6,695 nucleotides of DNA. Source: Thermoplasmata archaeon. GTDB lineage: Archaea > Thermoplasmatota > Thermoplasmata > Thermoplasmatales > Thermoplasmataceae. The notes beneath the pieces are model-generated. The model saw only the letters and a list, made by a program, of their open reading frames with translations, was not told the origin of the DNA and did no database searches. The stretch's first letter is position 1. Every line of letters starts with the position of its first letter. The DNA is taken from contig JAJZZQ010000063.1 of assembly GCA_021797525.1 (NCBI GenBank), positions 1-6,695 on the forward strand. The letters are read 5' to 3'. Shown piece by piece: positions 1 through 5,492 of this stretch. A program made the translations under genes and the position numbers.

Positions 1-765
1 TATGCTTACATTTGAGTCATATGACGAGGAAAACAGGCCGGTCTCATTATATGCAACCTGATAATCTGAACCGTAGCTGTACTCCACATTATTCTTAACT
101 ATTGGTGAAGGGAAGGAACTGCCGGTTGTACCGTTTAAAGACGAATCCAGCATATTAACAGACAATGGCGCTTCATAGGCCACAGAAGCAGAGGTGAGGC
201 CTGTTATACCTGTAATGTTCCCTGCAACCCATTCAGGGATTTCTGGTTTCTTGTCTGGTCCAAAGGAAGAAGTGCCGCTAAGTGCCATTATTCCTGTGTT
301 GAAAGCAGCTGAAAAATCTTTAGACGAACCGCTCATGCTTAGAATTAGCCTGTTGGGAAACTCTGTGAAATTGACAATACCATAACTTTTGAAATAATTG
401 ACAAGTTCCTGATAATAGGATTCACTGGGTGCGTAAAGCCTGTCAAATGTATTGGCAGATATATAATGATGATACTGGTCACTGGAGGGATTTGAAAGAT
501 TAGAGAGAAAAGAGGACAGGTGAGATTCATTAGCAGGGGATAGGGAGACTGAGACCACCATGTGGAATGATTTTTCAGTTCCGTTAGTCAAAATGTTTCC
601 AGAGAACGGAACTGGTGAAAGGCTTACATCCAGATGGTACTTCGATGGGGTGGAAAAATGGCTTCCTGAATCATTTGTATTATATGAAACCGCAATTGAT
701 GATGAGGAAGCCACAAAGGAAATAACAAGAATCAGGGATACTATTGCCCTGAATTTTTTTGACAT
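1..765 (-). CDS. S53 family (sedolisin/kumamolisin-like) protease precursor, N-terminal part; gene truncated by window edge
   Basis: Reading from the ATG at 765 to base 1 gives 255 uninterrupted codons. Residues 1-27 look like a signal peptide: MSKKFR followed by a hydrophobic stretch (AIVSLILVISFVA) and a Ser-rich end. Residues about 42-200 resemble the pro-kumamolisin activation domain: LSNPSSDQYHHY at 90-101, then FDRLYAPS at 107-114, an NRLILSMSGSSKDFSAAFNT segment at 138-157, and a PEIPEWVAGNITGITGL-like end. Residues 229-243 (YSYGSDYQVAYNETG) resemble the start of the mature S53 domain. In this family the propeptide is removed at acid pH and a Glu-Asp-Ser catalytic set acts outside the cell; those residues lie beyond the window and are not seen. 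Nine N-x-S/T sequons (N31, 61, 79, 89, 132, 183, 211, 240, 252) fit an exported glycoprotein. The gene begins 40 nt after the ANL gene and has no clear Shine-Dalgarno. The family call is from motif resemblance; another secreted protein with this propeptide is possible. Confidence 0.8.
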   Translation of the reverse strand, partial: MSKKFRAIVSLILVISFVASSSSIAVSYNTNDSGSHFSTPSKYHLDVSLSPVPFSGNILTNGTEKSFHMVVSVSLSPANESHLSSFLSNLSNPSSDQYHHYISANTFDRLYAPSESYYQELVNYFKSYGIVNFTEFPNRLILSMSGSSKDFSAAFNTGIMALSGTSSFGPDKKPEIPEWVAGNITGITGLTSASVAYEAPLSVNMLDSSLNGTTGSSFPSPIVKNNVEYSYGSDYQVAYNETGLFSSSYDSNVSI

Positions 766-792
766 CTCTAATTGGAAGTAAGACCTACTATG

Positions 793-800
793 AAAATATT
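793..800 (-). promoter_or_regulatory. Possible TATA box for the S53 protease gene
   Basis: On the minus strand AATATTTT lies 28-35 nt before the ATG at 765, close to the distance expected for a leaderless or near-leaderless archaeal transcript. No GGTGA-type ribosome site precedes the ATG, which agrees with leaderless initiation. The box is an imperfect match, so read-through from the ANL gene is an equal alternative. Confidence 0.28.
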
Positions 801-805
801 GCCTA

Positions 806-2299
806 TCATGTATTTATTCGATCGCCGCTATCTATGAGAAGATTCCTCAGAACCTGCCCGGATATGCTCCGTGGTATATCAGATTTCCATACAATTTCTG
901 AAGGAACATTATGCATGCTGAGTTTCCTATTAAGATATGAAGCCACTTTCTTTTCATCAGTCCTTCTATCCTCCTTTACACAGTAAATTACTATTTTTCT
1001 GATTCCCTGCGTTATCTCCTTGAAATCAACAACAAATTCAGAAACACCGGGTATCTTTCCTGTGCTCCTCTCTATGAAGCATCTGCTTGTGTGCCTGCCC
1101 ATTATAACTGCAATATCTCTTTCCAGCTTTATATCTTCTATTGAGCCATCTGTGTTCATTCTTGCCTTAATTCCCAGTCCGCTGCTCATCATGGATTCAC
1201 TATTATCCCCTGATTCATCCTCATCCCTTGTATCTCCCTTATTTAATGGAAGAAGCTTCCTCTGGGAATCACCGGGAAATTCCATACAATGGGTAATACC
1301 CATCATTTCAGGAGGGCCAAAGAAATAGAATATCCGGAAATTGTTCCTGCTTGCGAAGTCGGAAAAAAGGCTGGTGTCCAAATCCATTCCTGCTGAAATT
1401 ATGCCCCTGATCCTGTCCCTGTTTGGGTATTCAATCTCCTTGATCTTTGATATTATTTCCGGAAACAGGGTTATGAAGTTTGCGTTGTACGTATCAGCAA
1501 TCTTGAAAATCCTTATTCCGGGGTTAGGACTTGATGGAAATATGGAATACCCGGTGCTAAGAACTGGCATCAGTACTGAAAGGATAAATCCCTCCGGGGA
1601 AGCTGGAGGAATGCATGAGGCGTTTCGGAAAACTGAACCAGGCCCAGTGATCCTGTTAAGCGCAGAAGATGCACGATCATATAAGGCGTTTCCATGGAAA
1701 TTGAGTATATTGGGCTCGCCGTTTATCCCATATGACAGAAAGCCTATGGTCTCTTCTCCCTGTAACCCCACATGATCCTTTTCCCTGGGCTTTTCAAGAA
1801 TTATATCTATAAGTCTTGACACGAATCCTGGAGGTTGGTTATTCTGATGCCCATCTGTCTGAATCCCCTTTGTAAAATTCATCAGATCTCCTATCCTTGC
1901 TGTGATTACTTTCTCTCCACGTTCAGGGATTATGTCTGAGTCAGATTTCATTATCAGCCAGTCGTTTCTCTGAACTGTGGATAAGGACTGGTATTCACTT
2001 TCCTTCAAAGAGCCAAGGTTAACTGGAACTGCCCCTGACTTCAGTACACCCAGAACGGAGATCAAGTACTGGGGAGACATTGGAAGAAGAATGCCTACCC
2101 TTGAGCCGCTTCCATATCCTCTGGAAACCAGAAATTCAGAAAGTGAGGATGACATCTGGTCTATGTTCCTGTAGGAAAAATACCTTCCATCATAAACAAG
2201 AACCGGATAACTGGGTTTTCTGTTTGCAGCATCCTGGAAAGCTTCCAGAAATGTAGCCTGTTTTAAGTTATTGGAACCTGTTTCAGGGCTGTTTGGCAT
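806..2299 (-). CDS. ANL-superfamily (acyl-CoA synthetase/AMP-ligase-like) protein with degenerate catalytic motifs; probable pseudoenzyme
   Basis: The N-terminal half is recognisably an adenylate-forming domain: FSYRNIDQMSSSLSEFLVSRG (41-61), then RVGILLPMSPQYL (67-79) and LKSGAVPVNLG (86-96). Residues 298-318 match the usual 'ISGG..L' segment. The C-terminal lid is also recognisable (KIVIYCVKED at 435-444; VPSEIVWKSDIP at 465-476). The catalytic motifs are eroded. The A3 loop (normally YTSGTTGxPK) reads LSYGINGEPN at 188-197. A5 reads FGPPE at 327-331, keeping the Glu. No TGD (A7) or GRxKDxI (A8) motif can be found, and the stretch between A5 and the lid is short and holds an acidic linker (354-372). 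The A10 lysine is replaced by Gln482 in IPRSISGQVLRNLL. ANL enzymes activate carboxylates with ATP, often to CoA thioesters; this one probably cannot do so normally. The frame is intact over 497 codons, slightly short for a typical 500-570. The start is supported by AGGTGA 3 nt upstream. Real function unknown. Confidence 0.8.
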   Translation of the reverse strand: MPNSPETGSNNLKQATFLEAFQDAANRKPSYPVLVYDGRYFSYRNIDQMSSSLSEFLVSRGYGSGSRVGILLPMSPQYLISVLGVLKSGAVPVNLGSLKESEYQSLSTVQRNDWLIMKSDSDIIPERGEKVITARIGDLMNFTKGIQTDGHQNNQPPGFVSRLIDIILEKPREKDHVGLQGEETIGFLSYGINGEPNILNFHGNALYDRASSALNRITGPGSVFRNASCIPPASPEGFILSVLMPVLSTGYSIFPSSPNPGIRIFKIADTYNANFITLFPEIISKIKEIEYPNRDRIRGIISAGMDLDTSLFSDFASRNNFRIFYFFGPPEMMGITHCMEFPGDSQRKLLPLNKGDTRDEDESGDNSESMMSSGLGIKARMNTDGSIEDIKLERDIAVIMGRHTSRCFIERSTGKIPGVSEFVVDFKEITQGIRKIVIYCVKEDRRTDEKKVASYLNRKLSMHNVPSEIVWKSDIPRSISGQVLRNLLIDSGDRINT

Positions 2300-2302
2300 T
2301 AT

Positions 2303-2308
2303 TCACCT
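2303..2308 (-). promoter_or_regulatory. Shine-Dalgarno site of the ANL gene
   Basis: AGGTGA on the minus strand, 3 nt before the ATG at 2299, complements the archaeal 16S rRNA tail (ATCACCTCC). It fixes the start codon and shows that the gene is initiated independently although it lies 58 nt after the nnr stop. Confidence 0.6.
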
Positions 2309-2330
2309 GCTTATCATTTAAGTGAAGTCA

Positions 2331-2339
2331 TTTATTAAT
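2331..2339 (-). promoter_or_regulatory. Possible TATA box for the ANL gene
   Basis: ATTAATAAA on the minus strand lies 32-40 nt before the ANL ATG, in the 58-nt gap after nnr. A start site about 25 nt downstream would leave a leader of roughly 10 nt carrying the AGGTGA site. AT-rich gaps give such matches by chance, so this is tentative. Confidence 0.28.
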
Positions 2340-2357
2340 CTTCCCAATGTAAATGAA

Positions 2358-3737
2358 TTATGAGTACTGGCTGTAATACTTAAGAACCTCTGGGATTCTG
2401 GAGATCATATCATTTATGTCATACCAGTAAGCTTTCTCCTGGAAACAGAGATCGGCTGACTTCTTATTTATAAACGATGCCATACATGCAGCCGCCAGCA
2501 CACTTCTTGATGCATTCAGTATAGAAGCAAGAATGCCAGCCAGCAGATCTCCTGTCCCCCCCATGGTCATTCTTGGGTTCCCTCCCTCTGTGATCCTGTA
2601 AATCCTGCCGTCTGAAATTATGTCCTTTTCACCTTTCAGGATAACCAGAAAGCCTGTTTTTTCGCAGTATTCCAGAACATATTCAATGGTGGGTGCTCTT
2701 CCACTTATCCTTTTGAACTCTGTTGCATGAGGGGTCATGCATATTTTTGACATTGGCGCAGCCTCAAAAATCTCTTCAGCCCTTGAAAGAGCGTCTGCAT
2801 CCAGCACTATGAAACCGGTATATCCTTTCAGGGCGGCTATCTCATTGGAGAGATCGTAATCCCCGCATCCTGAGCCAATTAGAACAGAATCTGAACGCTG
2901 TACTATCTCAGGGGTCAGATCTTTTGATATTCCTGTCATGATCTGTGGATCATATCCAGAGATCACTGCCCTGTTCTCCTGGGAAGTAAAAACCTTAACC
3001 GTGTCGCTTCCTGATCTTATGGCTCCCATTGCTCCAATGACAGCGGATCCATAGAACCTGTGGCCTGTGATCATAATAACCCTGCCGTTCATACCTTTAT
3101 GGGATGATGGGTCCGCCTTTTTCAGATAGAGGAAATCCCCCGGCCCGCTGTTTCTGAAAGCCCTGTCCGGTATTCCTATGTCCTTTATTATTATCCTGCC
3201 ACTGTTGTTTTGGTTCATACCCTCTTTGATATCCGTAAATGTTACTGTGATCTCCGGGGAAATGCATATCTCGCTTCCGATACCAGAAGGGACATCCACA
3301 GAGACCAGATGCTTTGCAGAAGTGTTCACAGATTGAATGTATTGATCCAGTGGCTTTCTTGGCTTTCCTGAAATTCCAGAACCCAGAAGTGCGTCAATGA
3401 CAACATCGTAATCGGAAATTTTGTCAGGGAATGAATTGAGGAATATGCCCCTGTATTCCCTGAATGCTTTCTTTGCCTCCCTTGTTTTAAGGGAGTTTTC
3501 ATCTGATGCAAGAAATACACTTACTTCATTATTTTCTGAAAGAAGTCTGGCGGCAACAATCCCGTCTCCTCCATTGTTCCCTGTACCGCACAGTACAAGT
3601 ATTTTCAATCCTCTTCCAAATATATCTGAAACTGTTTCTGCAACTGCTCTGCCAGCATTTTTCATCAGTTCGTACAGATCACCATGGAGATACCTGTAGT
3701 TCAGGTCTATCCTCCTGGACTCCATGAAATTGAGCAT
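2358..3737 (-). CDS. nnr: Bifunctional NAD(P)H-hydrate epimerase / ADP-dependent NAD(P)H-hydrate dehydratase
   Basis: This repairs hydrated NADH and NADPH (NAD(P)HX), which form by enzyme side reactions and by heat or acid. The N-terminal YjeF-type domain (about 1-205) epimerises the R and S forms; the C-terminal ribokinase-like domain (about 210-455) dehydrates the S form using ADP. Epimerase motifs: LMKNAGR at 24-30, CGTGNNGGDGIVAARLL at 50-66, DALLGSGISGKPR at 115-127, SVDVPSGI at 146-153 and KDIGIP at 185-190. Dehydratase motifs: HKGMNGRV at 213-220, IGSGCG at 287-292, LDADAL at 312-317, MTPHATEF at 334-341, LKGEKDII at 367-374, and the nucleotide/catalytic loop GGTGDLLAGI at 393-402 with the likely base Asp397. 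The 459-residue length is normal for the fused form. It starts 19 nt after the ogg stop, so it is probably cotranscribed. No good Shine-Dalgarno is visible; Met5 (ATG at 3725) is an alternative start. Confidence 0.93.
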   Translation of the reverse strand: MLNFMESRRIDLNYRYLHGDLYELMKNAGRAVAETVSDIFGRGLKILVLCGTGNNGGDGIVAARLLSENNEVSVFLASDENSLKTREAKKAFREYRGIFLNSFPDKISDYDVVIDALLGSGISGKPRKPLDQYIQSVNTSAKHLVSVDVPSGIGSEICISPEITVTFTDIKEGMNQNNSGRIIIKDIGIPDRAFRNSGPGDFLYLKKADPSSHKGMNGRVIMITGHRFYGSAVIGAMGAIRSGSDTVKVFTSQENRAVISGYDPQIMTGISKDLTPEIVQRSDSVLIGSGCGDYDLSNEIAALKGYTGFIVLDADALSRAEEIFEAAPMSKICMTPHATEFKRISGRAPTIEYVLEYCEKTGFLVILKGEKDIISDGRIYRITEGGNPRMTMGGTGDLLAGILASILNASRSVLAAACMASFINKKSADLCFQEKAYWYDINDMISRIPEVLKYYSQYS

Positions 3738-3756
3738 ACATACAGCAAGATCAGAC

Positions 3757-4422
3757 TCATTTAATTATTTTGCCAGTGGCCACGTACCAGAGATAAAGGT
3801 CCAGTTCACCGGGTTTCATTCCAAGTGAGTCCGAATATGTCCTGAATATATTCTCCTTCTGTATGTATCTGAAAGCAGGCGTGACCTTCGTGTCTATAGA
3901 GGGGTCAAGCTGGTTCATTATTCTCACAATGTGCTTGTCAAGAATAGCAAGATCAAACACCCCGACATTGCGTAAAAAATGAGATGCTTCCTTGTAACTA
4001 ATTCCATCCACGTTCTTAACAAGAAATTCCCTTGCTTCCTTTGGGTCTGTGGATCTTACAAGTCCGGGGAGTTCATCTATGAAGTGGCGTGCATTAACTA
4101 TGAACCTTGATCTCACATTATAGAAGCGGTATTGCAGCTCATGGAGGCGGTCTCTGAGTCTCGTCTCTGACAATTTGAGGAACCCATTCATTCCCATGCC
4201 CATCTGTGTCCTTATCCCCATCTCCGCAGAAGTGTTTGCAGTCAAAATGCAGAAGCATAACTCCCCGAAAAGAGTTTCTGCATCGGAAGAACGCATTAGC
4301 CTGAAATCCTCAAGCCTGGATTCCAGAACCTCCCTTATTTCCGATTCCTGAATGGCCTTTAATTTCGAATAAAAAGAGCTTTCTCTGAAAATATTCTGCC
4401 CTGAAACAGAAACTGGTTCCAT
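3757..4422 (-). CDS. ogg: Archaeal Ogg2-type N-glycosylase/DNA lyase (8-oxoguanine repair)
   Basis: A bifunctional base-excision repair enzyme that removes 8-oxoguanine and nicks the strand by beta-elimination. Features of the archaeal Ogg2 family: FGELCFCILTANTSAEMGIR at 52-71, a YRFYNVRSRFIV segment at 98-109, then the helix-hairpin-helix GISYKEASHFLRNVG at 140-154 and DLAILDKH at 157-164. Lys144 is the expected Schiff-base nucleophile and Asp162 the catalytic acid; their 18-residue separation equals that of Lys129/Asp147 in the Methanocaldococcus jannaschii enzyme. The protein ends in Lys221 (GKIIK), matching the C-terminal lysine known in Ogg2 enzymes to help tell 8-oxoG from G. At 221 residues it is close to the usual 205-220. 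The start is constrained because an in-frame TGA directly precedes the ATG. It lies 22 nt after sod and 19 nt before nnr, suggesting one oxidative-damage operon. Its Shine-Dalgarno is weak. Confidence 0.93.
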   Translation of the reverse strand: MEPVSVSGQNIFRESSFYSKLKAIQESEIREVLESRLEDFRLMRSSDAETLFGELCFCILTANTSAEMGIRTQMGMGMNGFLKLSETRLRDRLHELQYRFYNVRSRFIVNARHFIDELPGLVRSTDPKEAREFLVKNVDGISYKEASHFLRNVGVFDLAILDKHIVRIMNQLDPSIDTKVTPAFRYIQKENIFRTYSDSLGMKPGELDLYLWYVATGKIIK

Positions 4423-4444
4423 TCAGGGCACTCATAATGAAATA

Positions 4445-5059
4445 TTATTTGAATATTTCATACATTTTTTTAGCTTTCTCAAGCTTCTGGTCTACGTCAG
4501 ACCACCTGACGTTCTTCATGAATGCGTCAAGATAAGGAGCTCTCTTAGCACCATAATCAACATAATACGCATGCTCATACACATCCAGGGCCAGAATAAC
4601 TATGCTGTTCCACATGGCGTTTGAATTGTGTGCATCGGCGCCTACATTTCTGAGCTTCCCTGTATTCAGATCGAAAACGAGAAGGCTCCAACCCCTGAAT
4701 GCAACTCCTGTGGCCTTGAAATCCTCCACCCATTTCTCATAGCTTCCGAAGTCCTTTTCGACCTGCTTTTTGAAAGACTCTGATGGCTGTCCGTGTGATG
4801 CTGTAAGATTTCCGAAATATGTCTCATGAAGAAGGGCACCATCGAAATTGAAAGTCTCCTCCGACTTCAATTCCCTGAGATCACTGTAGTTCTGGTTAGC
4901 TGCGGCTCTGTCGGCAGATCCCAGTTTTGACCATATTTCATTCAGTTTTTTGACGTATCCCTTGTAATGTGTTTCAAAGTGATACTCAATCTGCTGATCT
5001 GATATTCCGTCAAGTCCCTTGGGTTTCAGTTCGTTTTTTTCTTTCCAGTTGTCTGCCAT
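4445..5059 (-). CDS. sod: Fe/Mn-family superoxide dismutase
   Basis: Converts superoxide to oxygen and hydrogen peroxide in the cytoplasm; no signal peptide is present. The full family layout is there in 204 residues. The N-terminal helical hairpin carries IEYHFETHYKGYV (24-36), with metal ligand His27, second-sphere His31 and gateway Tyr35. LLHETYF (76-82) supplies His78. GVAFRGWSLLVFD (118-130) is the conserved Trp segment. LALDVYEHAYYVDYG (156-170) supplies Asp159 and His163. Gly74 stands where Fe-SODs carry Gln, and His144 (GADAHNSNAMW) stands at the outer-sphere position, as in other archaeal SODs; metal preference cannot be read from sequence and may be Fe or cambialistic. Two GGTGAAA copies precede the ATG, the nearer 2 nt away, and TATA-like boxes lie further upstream, so this gene probably heads a unit with ogg and nnr. 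Confidence 0.96.
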   Translation of the reverse strand: MADNWKEKNELKPKGLDGISDQQIEYHFETHYKGYVKKLNEIWSKLGSADRAAANQNYSDLRELKSEETFNFDGALLHETYFGNLTASHGQPSESFKKQVEKDFGSYEKWVEDFKATGVAFRGWSLLVFDLNTGKLRNVGADAHNSNAMWNSIVILALDVYEHAYYVDYGAKRAPYLDAFMKNVRWSDVDQKLEKAKKMYEIFK

Positions 5060-5061
5060 TA

Positions 5062-5076
5062 TTTCACCGTTTCACC
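5062..5076 (-). promoter_or_regulatory. Tandem Shine-Dalgarno motifs of sod
   Basis: The minus strand reads GGTGAAACGGTGAAATAATG: two GGTGAAA copies offset by 8 nt directly before the sod ATG. The nearer copy is placed for initiation at the annotated start. The farther copy is an extra match to the 16S rRNA tail. Confidence 0.55.
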
Positions 5077-5088
5077 ATTTCCTTAAGA

Positions 5089-5096
5089 CTTAAAAA
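5089..5096 (-). promoter_or_regulatory. Likely TATA box for the sod-ogg-nnr unit
   Basis: TTTTTAAG on the minus strand, preceded by AAGA (BRE-like purines), sits 30-37 nt before the sod ATG. Transcription about 25 nt downstream would give a very short leader starting near the GGTGA sites. A second candidate, TTTTTAAA, lies at 5111-5118 inside a palindrome and would give a leader of roughly 30 nt holding both ribosome sites. Confidence 0.4.
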
Positions 5097-5107
5097 TCTT
5101 ATGAGAA

Positions 5108-5121
5108 ATGTTTAAAAACAT
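5108..5121. repeat. Short inverted repeat upstream of sod (possible operator overlapping a TATA-like box)
   Basis: ATGTTT-AA-AAACAT: two perfect 6-nt arms around 2 nt, in the 85-nt gap between the small zinc-ribbon gene and sod. It contains TTTTTAAA on the minus strand, a possible TATA box. A dyad over or beside a promoter could be an operator, but AT-rich 6-nt arms occur by chance fairly often. Confidence 0.3.
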
Positions 5122-5144
5122 ATTCCGTAAACCAAAGAAGAATC

Positions 5145-5351
5145 TTACGACAAAAAGTCGTCTATGGACCTTATCCCTTCTCTCGTATCTAAATATATTC
5201 TTGTCCGCAATGATCTTGCATTACTCAACCACTGATCTAGAGGTTCGTCTTCAATTGATCTGGCCCTGTGAATCTGGGAGGAGCATTCAGAGCAGTAAAT
5301 CCCACTATAGATAAGATCCTGACAGATAATACAGTGATGCTTTGCTGCCAT
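5145..5351 (-). CDS. Small double-CxxC (zinc-ribbon-like) protein of unknown function
   Basis: A 68-residue protein I do not recognise as a named family. Its N-terminal third has the pattern C7xxC10-x9-C20xxC23 (CIICQDLIYSGIYCSEC), typical of a one-zinc ribbon or treble-clef knuckle; His5, His6 and His28 flank it. The remainder, about 30-68, is charged and probably helical (IEDEPLDQWLSNARSLRTRI). No membrane segment or signal peptide is seen. It stands alone, 141 nt after the GPN GTPase and 85 nt before sod, with TATA-like boxes of its own and no Shine-Dalgarno, which suggests a leaderless transcript. Such small zinc ribbons often bind nucleic acid or a protein partner, but no role can be assigned. 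The frame on the opposite strand here lacks any recognisable motif, so this strand is preferred. Confidence 0.7.
   Translation of the reverse strand: MAAKHHCIICQDLIYSGIYCSECSSQIHRARSIEDEPLDQWLSNARSLRTRIYLDTREGIRSIDDFLS
5147..5161. repeat. Small perfect hairpin across the stop codon of the zinc-ribbon gene
   Basis: ACGAC-AAAAA-GTCGT: a 5-bp stem with a 5-nt loop whose arm overlaps the TAA stop. On the transcript strand the loop is five U. It could aid termination, but the T run is in the loop rather than after the stem, so it is not a standard terminator. Confidence 0.25.
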
Positions 5352-5373
5352 GATCGAGGTTAGGACAGGGATG

Positions 5374-5379
5374 TTAAAA
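5374..5379 (-). promoter_or_regulatory. Probable TATA box for leaderless transcription of the zinc-ribbon gene
   Basis: TTTTAA on the minus strand lies 23-28 nt before the ATG at 5351, the distance expected when transcription starts at or beside the start codon. The absence of a Shine-Dalgarno upstream of this ATG supports leaderless initiation. Confidence 0.4.
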
Positions 5380-5413
5380 CTCTTTTGCTGCCCCTTGTAT
5401 GGATTTTGATGAG

Positions 5414-5421
5414 TATATAAA
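5414..5421 (-). promoter_or_regulatory. Canonical archaeal box A (TTTATATA) upstream of the zinc-ribbon gene
   Basis: TTTATATA on the minus strand is the closest match in the window to the archaeal TATA consensus. A start about 25 nt downstream, near 5390, would give a leader of about 40 nt before the ATG at 5351. It lies in the 141-nt gap after the GPN GTPase, so transcription probably restarts here rather than reading through from the polymerase-GTPase unit. Confidence 0.5.
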
Positions 5422-5492
5422 CAAATATCTATTTTTCCGGATGTTGTTTTTATACCTAATTGGGAGTCCTTTAATTCTTGTTATACACTATA

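Noticed and set aside
194..986. Several short open frames on the plus strand, and one on the minus strand at 345-530, near the left end
   Set aside because: They overlap the S53 propeptide reading frame, which has a signal peptide and family motifs, or the ANL gene end; none has support of its own.
1020..1775. Two long plus-strand open frames (102 and 144 codons) opposite the ANL gene
   Set aside because: They lie antisense to a recognisable ANL protein, show no motifs, and have no ribosome site; they are shadow frames.
806..2299. ANL gene as a frameshifted or decaying pseudogene
   Set aside because: The frame is open for 497 codons, has a good ribosome site, and keeps non-catalytic fold segments; selective loss of catalytic residues fits a pseudoenzyme better. 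Not proven.
3326..3520. Minus-strand 64-codon frame inside nnr
   Set aside because: An out-of-frame shadow of the NAD(P)HX epimerase domain.
4445..5059. SOD with Tyr instead of Trp in the DVWEH motif as a sign of altered chemistry
   Set aside because: All four metal ligands are present and this position varies (for example Phe) in archaeal SODs.
5108..5314. Plus-strand 68-codon open frame opposite the zinc-ribbon gene
   Set aside because: Basic, motif-free translation; the opposite strand has a clean CxxC...CxxC pattern and appropriately placed TATA boxes.
5401..5492. Possible box C/D RNA (TGATGA near 5407 on the plus strand)
   Set aside because: No box D (CTGA) or C'/D' pair at a suitable distance; a chance match.
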